This document shows, one piece after another, positions 54,261 through 62,984 of a stretch of 64,000 nucleotides of DNA. The stretch spans positions 203,277-267,276 of the forward strand of contig JNJK01000001.1 of assembly GCA_000701625.1 (NCBI GenBank), given 5' to 3'. The number at the start of each line of letters is the position of its first letter. The first letter of the stretch is position 1. The notes under the pieces were generated by a model, which had not been told where the DNA came from, did no database searches, and saw only the letters and a list, made by a program, of their open reading frames with translations. This stretch comes from Lachnospiraceae bacterium MC2017. GTDB lineage: Bacteria > Bacillota > Clostridia > Lachnospirales > Lachnospiraceae. The position numbers and the translations under genes were made by a program.

Positions 54261-55760
54261 TCATATTCTTCCTGTCTGCACCCAAAGATCTATCTCAAAC
54301 ATCCTCTTCCACGGCATTGTGACGTGGATGTCCTTTACATTGCTCTCTATGGAGTGAAGGTGCCTGTGCAGATAGTCACGAAGCCTGTCAGACACAATAT
54401 GGCTCACGATACCGTCTCTGTCCTTTACGTCAAAATATGTCATGCCAGATTCCGGCAGATCATCCGTTACTTCACCACGTATCTTTCCGCAGTACCCTGC
54501 ATCCTCAAGGTACCTCTCGATCATAAAACTCTCATAGGTCTCTGTTTTTCCGAAGTGATATACAAACACCGACTCCGCTATGGCTGTTCCAAGCGTATTA
54601 GCCGACGTATTCCATCCTGCGTAACCATCGAGTGTCAGCAGCATCCTTTTATCATCTAAAAGCTCGATAATTTCCAGATCACCACCATTTGCATAGGCGT
54701 TATCAGCTACCACTGCTATCTTCCCTGCATCTTTCACTGTATTTATACTGTCAATAAGTCCTTTTAGATCACGATTTCTATAGCCCTCCGTGTCTGCCGG
54801 CTGACTCACTGCCTCTCTCATCTGCCCTGACGGAGCTGTGAGATAAAGCACGATGTCCGCTTTCTGCATGTCAGATACAGCTTCACATCCCGCCGACGTA
54901 ATATGATGCAGCACAGTATTTATCAGCTCCGCACCTTCATAAAGCGGCACGATCTTTTTTGCTTCCTCGCAAAAAAAGCTCGGATATATCTTCGGTCTCT
55001 TATCACTGATCGTATTTATCATTCGTGAGATAAGGGTCAGCTCTACTTCGTCAGCCCCCGGATAGATCAAGACTTTATCTGTCAGGCCATACTCTGAGAT
55101 TTTCTCTCTCACCGCTTCCTGATCCATCGCAGCATATCCATAAGCTGCAGAGTCATCCTGCGGGATCACCAGGCCGTCTATAAAGCCTTCTTTTGCAAGC
55201 TTTAAGACCTCGACATTCATATATCTGTTTATCGCTCTGCGATTTATATAATCTTCAAGTATCCGCTTATCAACCTGCTCCGCTGCCTTATCCACCGAGA
55301 TCTCACTTTTGATACCATTCCTGCTCTTATGGATCGCCTCTCCCAGATCATGTATTTCCTTTCCACAAAAAAGATAATAATCCGGCTCCTCGTCATCACT
55401 TGAGTAATTCGGACACCTCATTATTACATTAAATCCATAGATCATTATCCCGGGATTGATCTCCCGGATCTTCCTGATGACCTCCGTTCTTGAAATAAGC
55501 TCTTCTTTTTCATGCTTATGTATCCTTGATGGCACCAGTCCGCCGTACAGCAGCATATCAAGGGAGATCACAAGTCCGTCTGCATCTTTGCATTCTCTAT
55601 ATAAAAAGTCTTTAATCGTATCAAAATCCGCCGGTATTTTTTTATCGCCCAGTTTTTCCGGCTTTACGATATTAATTGCTCCGTCCGAGAAAAGCCGTTC
55701 GGGAAAATTCATATTGCACGGTCTTTCATCAAGCGGCAGCAGTACTATTTTCTTTCCCAT
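54261..55760 (-). CDS. DUF4127-family protein
   Basis: 499 residues. KKIVLLPLDERPCNMNFPER is the family start; YGGLVPSRIHKH, GFNVIMRCPNYSSDDEEPDY, IPQDDSAAYGYAAMDQ and ADNAYANGGDLEIIELL are further conserved blocks. Soluble, no signal peptide. Function unestablished; it recurs in amino-sugar loci. The residues D-E-R-P and PQDDS, with N and H around, resemble a metal hydrolase site, but this is inference. Confidence 0.9.
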   Translation of the reverse strand: MGKKIVLLPLDERPCNMNFPERLFSDGAINIVKPEKLGDKKIPADFDTIKDFLYRECKDADGLVISLDMLLYGGLVPSRIHKHEKEELISRTEVIRKIREINPGIMIYGFNVIMRCPNYSSDDEEPDYYLFCGKEIHDLGEAIHKSRNGIKSEISVDKAAEQVDKRILEDYINRRAINRYMNVEVLKLAKEGFIDGLVIPQDDSAAYGYAAMDQEAVREKISEYGLTDKVLIYPGADEVELTLISRMINTISDKRPKIYPSFFCEEAKKIVPLYEGAELINTVLHHITSAGCEAVSDMQKADIVLYLTAPSGQMREAVSQPADTEGYRNRDLKGLIDSINTVKDAGKIAVVADNAYANGGDLEIIELLDDKRMLLTLDGYAGWNTSANTLGTAIAESVFVYHFGKTETYESFMIERYLEDAGYCGKIRGEVTDDLPESGMTYFDVKDRDGIVSHIVSDRLRDYLHRHLHSIESNVKDIHVTMPWKRMFEIDLWVQTGRI

Positions 55761-55781
55761 GTTATTCCCCCATGTATATTT

Positions 55782-55821
55782 ATGATCTGAAGGTCAAAAG
55801 TACTTTTGCCCCTGTCATCAT
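55782..55821. repeat. Short palindromic repeat (S family), best copy
   Basis: ATGATCTGAAGGTCAAAAGT then ACTTTTGCCCCTGTCATCAT. The centre CAAAAGTACTTTTG is a perfect 14-bp palindrome. It lies inside the operon between DUF4127 (start 55760) and GNAT (stop 55830), so it is transcribed. Confidence 0.75.
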
Positions 55822-55829
55822 AGGATTTA

Positions 55830-56750
55830 TCAGATGTCTCTATATGCTCCCCTATAGGTTCTCGCCGGCTCAAAACCAAACTGACCATAAAAATCCTTCA
55901 ATATGGTCCAGTCGATATTTACAGTTTTTACGCCGAGTTTTCTTAATTGCATCAGAGATTCCCTGAGAATATAATCACCCACGTGTTTTCCACGTATTTC
56001 CTTAGCGATCCCAATAGGTCCCAGACCACCGTATTCTTTTCCTACTCCATCAAGCATGCAGTAACCTACGACTGTTTCTGTCCTGCAAGACAAAAGAAGT
56101 ACTATCTCTTCCCAGCTCTTCCCATCTGCAAGCGCTGTCTCCGCTTCAAATTCCCAACGTCCCGGAAATTCTCTTTTCAGAAAATCCAGCAGTTCTTTTT
56201 TTTGTCCATCATAAACAGCGATACGATAGTTCTTTTCAAATTTCTCTGTATCAAAATCTTCTATCTTTTCATTGGTCACTATTCCGGCTTCCAGATCGTA
56301 GTGATCCACATCATTGATCCAGAATTCTTCGCTTTTGAAAAATCCGATATTTTCCTCATTAGGGCTCGGAATTCCGGAAAAGAAATTATTGTAATCCTGT
56401 CCGAGATACACTCTCTTTATGCCATGAAGCGCAAGCCTCTGCAGCGCATGTTCCAAAAGACTGCTTCCTATTCCTTCATGCCTCATATCCTGCCGCACTG
56501 CAAAGATGCTGATCCACGCCGTATCGGGGTAGATCTCATCTTCCTTTGACACTTTTACACCTATAAATCCACAGGCTTTTCCACCTGTTCCACGAGCTAT
56601 AAAGCTTCCTTCAGCAAAATAGTCCTCTGTGTTAAAAAGATTTTCCTCGAGTTTCTTTTTTGTTATGTGAAAACTTTTGTCAAATGTACAGTCGCATATC
56701 TCAAGCACATCCATGATGTCATCTTTATCAAGTTTATCTATACTCGTCAT
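55830..56750 (-). CDS. Tandem GNAT-family N-acetyltransferase
   Basis: 306 residues from ATG 56750, with GGGGTGAG upstream; the reading to 56864 runs back into the permease and is rejected. Two GNAT halves: the first has the acetyl-CoA loop RHEGIGSSLLEHAL (about 110), the second RGKHVGDYILRESL (about 265). The second half ends FYGQFGFEPARTYRGAY. The position in the operon suggests acetylation of an amino sugar or its phosphate. Substrate unknown. Confidence 0.8.
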   Translation of the reverse strand: MTSIDKLDKDDIMDVLEICDCTFDKSFHITKKKLEENLFNTEDYFAEGSFIARGTGGKACGFIGVKVSKEDEIYPDTAWISIFAVRQDMRHEGIGSSLLEHALQRLALHGIKRVYLGQDYNNFFSGIPSPNEENIGFFKSEEFWINDVDHYDLEAGIVTNEKIEDFDTEKFEKNYRIAVYDGQKKELLDFLKREFPGRWEFEAETALADGKSWEEIVLLLSCRTETVVGYCMLDGVGKEYGGLGPIGIAKEIRGKHVGDYILRESLMQLRKLGVKTVNIDWTILKDFYGQFGFEPARTYRGAYRDI

Positions 56751-56754
56751 GCAC

Positions 56755-57600
56755 TCACCCCTTAACTGCTCCACTGACAGCTTCGATATAATTTTTCTGA
56801 CAAACCATAAATACGATAAGCACCGGTATAATGGAAATAATAGTTCCTGCCGCAACATAACCAAATTTATAGCTGAAAGAACCGTTCAGATACTGGAGTG
56901 CTGTTGCGAGAGGGTATTTATTAGGATCCTGCAATACGATTATAGGCCACAGGAAAGAATTCCAGTTTCCGATGAAGTCAAAAATGATAATAGTTGAGAT
57001 ACTTGGCATTATTCCCGGAACCATTATCTGAGCCCAGGTCCTGAGCTCTCCTGCGCCGTCGATACGTGCCGCTTCCACCAGTTCTTTTGGTACTCCCAGA
57101 TACGCCTGCCTCATGAGAATGATACTGAAAGCCTTTACCGATGACGGCAATATCACTCCGAGAAACGTATTCAGAAGATGCAGCTTACTGATGATCAGAT
57201 AATTTACGATCATTCCCGCTGCCGCAGGGATTATCATTGTAGCCACAAGCGTTCCAAAAATGATATTTTTACCCTTAAAATCCATCATAGCCAGTGGATA
57301 TGCACACATGGCAGAAAACACCACATCCAGTACGATAGCTGCCACTGTGATGATCACGGTATTTCCCACATACATAGGCAGATTCATGTAACTTATTACA
57401 CCCGTAAAATTCTCAAGTGAAAAATCACTCAGCTTAAAATCCAGGCTATAGATATTTGCCCCCACACGAAGCGATGACAGTAAAAGCCAGATAAAGGGGC
57501 CTGCGCATATAACTGCGATAAAGATAAGGAGAAGATACGCAAATATATCGCCAAACAGCTTTTTTGGATTTCTCCTCTTTCGTATTCTTTCAATCACCAT
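56755..57600 (-). CDS. Carbohydrate ABC transporter permease (MalG type)
   Basis: 281 residues, 6 membrane helices. The EAA loop VEAARIDGAGELRTWAQIMV is the contact for the ATPase. IPAAAGMIVNYLIISKLHLL also fits MalG. It forms the channel with the MalF-type partner, whose end overlaps its start by 11 bp. No ATPase gene is nearby; a shared MsmX-like ATPase is usual. Confidence 0.92.
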   Translation of the reverse strand: MVIERIRKRRNPKKLFGDIFAYLLLIFIAVICAGPFIWLLLSSLRVGANIYSLDFKLSDFSLENFTGVISYMNLPMYVGNTVIITVAAIVLDVVFSAMCAYPLAMMDFKGKNIIFGTLVATMIIPAAAGMIVNYLIISKLHLLNTFLGVILPSSVKAFSIILMRQAYLGVPKELVEAARIDGAGELRTWAQIMVPGIMPSISTIIIFDFIGNWNSFLWPIIVLQDPNKYPLATALQYLNGSFSYKFGYVAAGTIISIIPVLIVFMVCQKNYIEAVSGAVKG

Positions 57601-58486
57601 TTGTCATCCCTCCCTTTTTACCATAGGCAAATACAGTAATACTGAGCAAAGTTGTCACTATTGCCTGTACTGCACCTATCGCTGCGGCATATCCAAACTG
57701 GAAATCCGAGAATGCCTTTGTGTAGGAGTAGTAATTGATAACCATCGTGGCATTATTCGGGCCGCCCTTTGTGAGCACAAATACTACATCAAATACACCT
57801 ACTGCCGAAATAACGGAGTTCAGCGAGCAAAACCATATATATGGTTTCAAAAGGGGAAGCTTTATCCTCGTAAATACTTTCAGGGAATCAGCTCCATCAA
57901 TACGCGCAGCCTCGCACAGTTCTCCCGGAATACCCTGTAATCCTGCGAGATACATCATCATATAGTAGCCGAGTCCCTGCCATACCGTGATGAACATGAT
58001 ACATGGCATCGCTCCAAATTTACTGCTTAAGAAACCAAGCGGCATGCTGATGATCCCGGCATTTTGAAGGAAATTATTAATGACACCGTTTGAATCAAAA
58101 ATGAATCCCCAGATGATCGATACAGCGACCATTGATGTAACGACCGGTATATAAAACAGGGTTCTGAAAACATTCATCCCCGGTAGATTTCTATTTACTA
58201 ATACTGCTAAAAGTATGGATAATATTTGGATTATCGGAACTACTATAACGAATAGTACAGAATTTTTGATAGATATCAGAAATACCCGATCCTGAAATGC
58301 TTTGACGAAGTTTTTGATGCCTATAAATTTTGTCGTTCCAAGTACTGAGTAGTCATAAAACATCAGTATCAAACTGCCTATTATCGGAATGATCGTGAAA
58401 ACCAGTATCAATATCAACGCCGGAGCCATAAATCCATATGCGTTTATCGTCCGCCTGGTTTTCATTGTTGCTGTCTTTGTACGCAT
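57590..58486 (-). CDS. Carbohydrate ABC transporter permease (MalF type)
   Basis: 298 residues from ATG 58486, with GGAGGGG upstream. Six membrane helices; EAA loop CEAARIDGADSLKVFTRIKL. Typical start with a basic N-terminus then NAYGFMAPALILILVFTIIP. Partner of the MalG-type permease. Confidence 0.92.
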   Translation of the reverse strand: MRTKTATMKTRRTINAYGFMAPALILILVFTIIPIIGSLILMFYDYSVLGTTKFIGIKNFVKAFQDRVFLISIKNSVLFVIVVPIIQILSILLAVLVNRNLPGMNVFRTLFYIPVVTSMVAVSIIWGFIFDSNGVINNFLQNAGIISMPLGFLSSKFGAMPCIMFITVWQGLGYYMMMYLAGLQGIPGELCEAARIDGADSLKVFTRIKLPLLKPYIWFCSLNSVISAVGVFDVVFVLTKGGPNNATMVINYYSYTKAFSDFQFGYAAAIGAVQAIVTTLLSITVFAYGKKGGMTNGD

Positions 58487-58541
58487 ATACCCCTCCACGA
58501 AAGAACGTGTTTATTATTTTCAGAGTTCCGTTACTCATATG

Positions 58542-58581
58542 AACATTCCCAACGAGGGGAGATCCCCCCGCCGGAAATGTT
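58542..58581 (-). other. Hairpin between binding protein and permease genes
   Basis: AACATT 58542-58547 with AATGTT 58576-58581, plus GGGG/CCCC and CC/GG inside. It has no T run, so it more likely protects the upstream mRNA end, giving more binding protein than permease. Confidence 0.6.
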
Positions 58582-58610
58582 GATCTGTCCAAAACCCTTT
58601 ACATACTCTT

Positions 58611-59891
58611 TTACTCTGCATTCTCCGCAAGAATTGCGTTCACATCTGCTTCTGCCTGGTCAAGTGCCTGCTTGCTGTCATCACCGTTAATGATAACTGC
58701 CTCATAAACTCTGTTAATTGCATCCTCGATAGTACTCTGATTGCCTATGCCGAGAGAGAAGTCCTCAGATGTAAGACTTGCCTTTGCTGACATTGCACTT
58801 GCCTGTCCCTCAAGAGACTCTGTATCAGAAGTAAAATAAGGATCTTCACTTGCCTTCTTTGTGGACGGGAAGATAGAAACAGTCTTACAGAAAGCCAGCT
58901 GGTTATCATCATTTGTCACATAATTTGCAAATGCGATAGCTGCTTCATGATTCTTGCTTGCCTCAGGGATTACGAGGTTCATCAGCGGATTACGGCTGAG
59001 ACCATTGGATCCTGTGAGAGGTGTTGTGATGGCTACCTTTTCATAAATGTCAGGAGCTTCGTCCTTGATACGTGACAGAGAAGAACCGGATGAACTTACG
59101 ATCGCGAGCTTTCCTGACTCAAATTCTTTAAGTTCTTCATCCCAGTCGCCCCACTTTGTCTTGGAGATCGAACCCTTATCTGTGTATTCCTTATACTTCT
59201 CAAGAAGTGCAAGGGAATCCGCATTATTAAATACAGCAGATTTTCCGTCGTCACTGATCACATCCATGTTTTCAGATATAAGGAGATTAAAGTAAGAATC
59301 CGGTGTAAAGAGATATGCGCCTGTCTTCTCATGAAACTCATCACACTCTGAAAGAGCTTCCTCAAAAGTCGTCGGCACCTTCATTCCTGCCTGATCAAAA
59401 AGATCTTTGTTGTAGAACATGATATCCGGTGATGCATACCACGGGAAAGCATATACTGAATCACCGATGCTTGCTGACTTCCAAAGGCTCTCTGTGTAGA
59501 TGCTCTTCTGTTCCTCAGTTGCTTCTTTATTGAGGTCAACCAACGCTCCCTGCGCCGCAAGAGTAAGCGTCATCTGCGTATTAAGATTTACTACATCCGG
59601 TGCTGTTCCACCTGCTACAGCAGTTACCAGCTTTGACTTGATATCATCATACGGTACATCCGTCCAGTTGATCTTCACTCCCGGATTATCTGCCTCGTAT
59701 TTTGCGATCATGTCATTAAAGAAATCTCCGAAAGATGCCTTTAAATCTATAGTCCAAAACTCGATCGTTGTCTCTGCTGCAGCTGTTCCTGCTGCCTTTG
59801 CAGAATCTCCGGAAGCACTGCTTCCACATCCTGTTAATGAACTAAGTGCCATAATGCCGCAGAGCACAATGCTCAAAACCCTTTTTTTCAT
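58611..59891 (-). CDS. Sugar ABC transporter substrate-binding lipoprotein
   Basis: 426 residues. Lipobox LTGC with C22 as the lipid anchor, then an Ala/Ser-rich linker, then an SBP_bac_1-type domain (ETTIEFWTIDLKASFGDFFN, ADNPGVKINWTDVPYDDIKS, GTAPDVVNLN, YAFPWYASPDIMFYNKDLFD). Binds the amino-sugar glycan outside the cell. It follows the GH20 gene after a hairpin and 115 bp. Confidence 0.93.
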   Translation of the reverse strand: MKKRVLSIVLCGIMALSSLTGCGSSASGDSAKAAGTAAAETTIEFWTIDLKASFGDFFNDMIAKYEADNPGVKINWTDVPYDDIKSKLVTAVAGGTAPDVVNLNTQMTLTLAAQGALVDLNKEATEEQKSIYTESLWKSASIGDSVYAFPWYASPDIMFYNKDLFDQAGMKVPTTFEEALSECDEFHEKTGAYLFTPDSYFNLLISENMDVISDDGKSAVFNNADSLALLEKYKEYTDKGSISKTKWGDWDEELKEFESGKLAIVSSSGSSLSRIKDEAPDIYEKVAITTPLTGSNGLSRNPLMNLVIPEASKNHEAAIAFANYVTNDDNQLAFCKTVSIFPSTKKASEDPYFTSDTESLEGQASAMSAKASLTSEDFSLGIGNQSTIEDAINRVYEAVIINGDDSKQALDQAEADVNAILAENAE

Positions 59892-59970
59892 CCTTTGTTT
59901 CCTCCCGATCTTAAGAATAAACTAATGATCTATAGTCCTTACTGTTCCAAATACCCCACGGAACAGTGGT

Positions 59971-60006
59971 AAAAAATTTGAACATTTTTCTTAAAAAGTT
60001 CAAATA
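59971..60006 (-). terminator. AT-rich terminator after the GH20 gene
   Basis: TTTGAAC 59977-59983 with GTTCAAA 59998-60004, continued by TTTTT/AAAAA in the loop and followed on the minus strand by TTTTTT. A second dyad ACTGTTCC/GGAACAGT lies at 59941-59967, likely in the binding-protein leader. Confidence 0.65.
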
Positions 60007-61860
60007 CTACCCTATTACATTTGGCGATACGATATTTGACCACAGATTATAATTCATCGTGTCGATACCATCTGCCGTACAATAAGCAAATCCCTTCTGT
60101 TCCTCTTCTAAGATTTCTATTGGATCATTTTTATCGATAAAATTATCTATCATCTGCCTTACATCCTTGAGCCGCTGTATCAGTCCACCGAATCTTATAG
60201 CCTGTACTTCAAATCCATGGTCCTTATTTTCTCTATGCCACTGCTCCTTAAATTCTTCATAAAGCAGCTCTATGTCGGGAACCAGCTTTTCCAGGATTTC
60301 AGACGAAATATCTTTTAAGGCCTCTTTATCCCTCTTTTTATATGCATTTCTGATCCTTATACCCATATCAGCCTTGATCGTAAGTACCCTTACTAATACT
60401 CTTTCTGTCTCAAAGAGATAACGGTATTCCTGTCCGGCTTTATTTATAACGTCCTTCAGCTCTCCATCAGCTTTGTGGAATCTTTCCATCAGGTCATCCG
60501 GTATCAGCGGATCGAATGTTCCGTACAACGGATCATTAAAAAGCAAAAATTTGCTTATATTATTATGTCTGTCGCCATTTTCCAGATATGGATTTGCGTC
60601 GTCTATCTTTAAGAAATCCTCTATGCCAATACCTGTCAGGCTCATAAACTCTGCATCGCTGTTTCTGTCTCCATATACCATCTCTGCTGTTTTATATATC
60701 ACAGGCAAAATAGAGAAGCATCCGGCTTCCGCACCATTATCGCCCCAGCAGGTAACGGTATATGACTTTAACCCATATTTTCTACACTGACCTATAGCTG
60801 CTTCATTTGCCTTTATACTGTAGCGATCATGCGGCGCGATCCCACTCCATTTCCATGCTCCTCCGGCAAATCCAACATTTTTTGTAAGAGCCAGATGAGC
60901 TTTTATCCGCTCTTCATAATGTTCCGGTTCCTGTGAATAGTAATCCCAGTAACATATCTCCACATCCTCCGGAACTATTCCCTCGGATTTTTTCTCAGAG
61001 ACATTTTCCGGAGCAGCAAATCCAAAAAACATATCGCTCCACATCTGTGCTTTCAGGCCATATTTTCTGCAGGTATCAAGCACAAGTTTCAGATGCTTCT
61101 GCATTATCTCTTTTCTGGGCTCATACCCGTTTTTATCCGTATATCTGCCGCGTCCTACGAGATAAGCTTCATCCATCCCTATATTGACCTTCTTTGTATG
61201 AAACAGCTTTGCAACTGTTCCGAGAAGATGATCTATTAGTTCAGCTGTTCTGCCTTCTCCTGCAAGAAGAATATCCCCCGTATCTATGATCTCAGCATAT
61301 TCCTCATAGCGTGTAACCTGATTTACATGAGCAAGTGTCTGTATGAAAGGCCGGAGCTCCATGCCAATAGATGCAGCATAGTCATCCATTTCCCGGATTT
61401 CATCCGCTGTGTAGGCACCTCTCTGATAACCCCAGTAAGGTTCACACTCGATTTTCAGGGTATCCTCCATGTAGAGCCCTACAAAGTCATATCCCATAAG
61501 AGCTGCCAGACGGAGCATTTTTTTTACCGTACTTACCTTCAGCACAGCATTTCTTGATACATCCAACATTATGCCGAAATCATCAAAGCATTTACCGTCC
61601 GCTTTTTCTTTTACACCTTTAAGCGACTTTTCGCTCTCCGGTACCTCAAGCGTGCTGACTCTTAAAATTGCCCTGCCAAGTTCCGGTGTTGTTTCATACT
61701 TCACCGTTATCAGATCATCATTTTTTTGTATCTCATACCCTTTGCCGTTTTTTTTCTCAAGGCTCATCTTATACGGTGACTCAGGGTCTATGATGCTTAT
61801 CTCTTTATTTAATTCGATTACGATTTCTCTATCTTTACCAATAATTTCTCTTACCTGCAT
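60007..61860 (-). CDS. GH20 beta-N-acetylhexosaminidase, apparently cytosolic
   Basis: 617 residues from ATG 61860, with AAAGGGG upstream; the reading to 62013 passes through the ROK terminator and is rejected. The GH20 barrel (about 95-430) includes FGIMLDVSRNAVLKVSTVKK and the catalytic D230-E231 pair in VNIGMDEAYLVGRG. CYWDYYSQEPEHYEERIKAH and FAGGAWKWSG also fit. Releases terminal GlcNAc or GalNAc. No signal peptide. A C-terminal helical domain of about 180 residues follows. Confidence 0.9.
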   Translation of the reverse strand: MQVREIIGKDREIVIELNKEISIIDPESPYKMSLEKKNGKGYEIQKNDDLITVKYETTPELGRAILRVSTLEVPESEKSLKGVKEKADGKCFDDFGIMLDVSRNAVLKVSTVKKMLRLAALMGYDFVGLYMEDTLKIECEPYWGYQRGAYTADEIREMDDYAASIGMELRPFIQTLAHVNQVTRYEEYAEIIDTGDILLAGEGRTAELIDHLLGTVAKLFHTKKVNIGMDEAYLVGRGRYTDKNGYEPRKEIMQKHLKLVLDTCRKYGLKAQMWSDMFFGFAAPENVSEKKSEGIVPEDVEICYWDYYSQEPEHYEERIKAHLALTKNVGFAGGAWKWSGIAPHDRYSIKANEAAIGQCRKYGLKSYTVTCWGDNGAEAGCFSILPVIYKTAEMVYGDRNSDAEFMSLTGIGIEDFLKIDDANPYLENGDRHNNISKFLLFNDPLYGTFDPLIPDDLMERFHKADGELKDVINKAGQEYRYLFETERVLVRVLTIKADMGIRIRNAYKKRDKEALKDISSEILEKLVPDIELLYEEFKEQWHRENKDHGFEVQAIRFGGLIQRLKDVRQMIDNFIDKNDPIEILEEEQKGFAYCTADGIDTMNYNLWSNIVSPNVIG

Positions 61861-61953
61861 TTCATGTTCCCCTTTGTGATAAATAGTATATGTTCGTTTT
61901 TTTGTGTTTACAATGGATGCAGGAGATTCTGAATGTACTTTCAAAATGCATTG

Positions 61954-61999
61954 AAAAAGCCTCTGAAATTTGAAAATTCTCACAAATTTCAGGGGCTTT
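61954..61999 (-). terminator. Terminator between ROK kinase and GH20
   Basis: AAAGCCTCTGAAATTTG (61956-61972) pairs with CAAATTTCAGGGGCTTT (61983-61999), one mismatch, followed on the minus strand by TTTTTC. It separates rpiR-ROK from the GH20 transcript, at least in part. Confidence 0.9.
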
Positions 62000-62009
62000 A
62001 TCCTATTCA

Positions 62010-62984
62010 TCACACATTATTTATTTCTATCGAATCAATACAGAATTTCACTGCACCTATCATACCGGCATCGTTTTTCAGTTCAGCAGCTTTAAGTTCC
62101 AGATCTATTTTAAATTCATCCATTACATTATCAAAGACTCTGGCTCTGAGCTTATCTATAAATAGCTCTTTCTGAGCTGAAACACCACCTCCGATAAGGA
62201 TCATCTCCGGATTAAAGATGTGCACAAGGCTCACTATGCCTGCTGTTATATTATCAATCCAATGCTCTGTGAGCTTCTCCAAAGCAGTATCTCCGTCTTT
62301 TATTGCCTCAAAGATCATCCTTCCGTTTGGAGCATCCGCAAATTTTTGATCAATAATCCCTTCTCTTGCACAATCTTCAACCATTCGTACCAACGCTGAC
62401 ATAGATGCATAGTCCTCATAGCATCCGCGACCTTTCAGTGGTGTATCACTTACAAACGGGGGCTTTATATATCCGATCTCGCCGGCAAAACCCTTGTGCC
62501 CAAGCAGAATATGACCATCAACCACTACTCCGCCGCCAACACCGGTTCCAATAGTTATGACCACAACATTTTCCTTATCGCGTGCAGCCCCTCTCCACAT
62601 CTCACCAAGAGCTGCAGCATTGGCATCATTTAACACAAAAACAGGCACTCCAAAAGCACTTTCAAGAGTGTCCTTAATAGTGCTTCCAAGCCAGTTCTTT
62701 ATATGTCCGCCGCTGCCTGCAACCAGACCTTTTTTAGAATCAATAGCCCCAGTAGCAGATACACCGATCGCACGGAGCCTCTCTCTTGGCATGTCTATCC
62801 TGCCGATAAAATCACCAATTCCTTTTTTTACCGTTTCGAGGATCGGTGTCTCATAACCATCAAATGCAACAGGCAGGCTTTCCCTTTCAAGTATCTCTCC
62901 ATCACTATTCAGTAATCCGATCTTCGCCTCTGTTCCACCTATATCTACACCTAAAAAATAAAATTCAGAGCATTTTTTCTCCAT
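62010..62984 (-). CDS. ROK-family sugar kinase
   Basis: 324 residues. ATP-binding LGVDIGGTEAKIGLLNSDGE, catalytic D120 in FVLNDANAAALGEMW and the TIGTGVGGGVVVDG loop. The zinc motif is incomplete: GHKGFAGEIG with H163 is kept, but only C188 (RGCYEDYAS) of the three usual cysteines remains. With nanE in the same locus, ManNAc kinase (NanK) activity is likely, though GlcNAc kinase is possible. It overlaps the rpiR end by 20 bp. Confidence 0.88.
   Translation of the reverse strand: MEKKCSEFYFLGVDIGGTEAKIGLLNSDGEILERESLPVAFDGYETPILETVKKGIGDFIGRIDMPRERLRAIGVSATGAIDSKKGLVAGSGGHIKNWLGSTIKDTLESAFGVPVFVLNDANAAALGEMWRGAARDKENVVVITIGTGVGGGVVVDGHILLGHKGFAGEIGYIKPPFVSDTPLKGRGCYEDYASMSALVRMVEDCAREGIIDQKFADAPNGRMIFEAIKDGDTALEKLTEHWIDNITAGIVSLVHIFNPEMILIGGGVSAQKELFIDKLRARVFDNVMDEFKIDLELKAAELKNDAGMIGAVKFCIDSIEINNV

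Noticed and set aside
61861-62013. 51-residue N-terminal extension of GH20
   Set aside because: It covers the rpiR-ROK terminator hairpin, and the ATG at 61860 has an AAAGGGG box.
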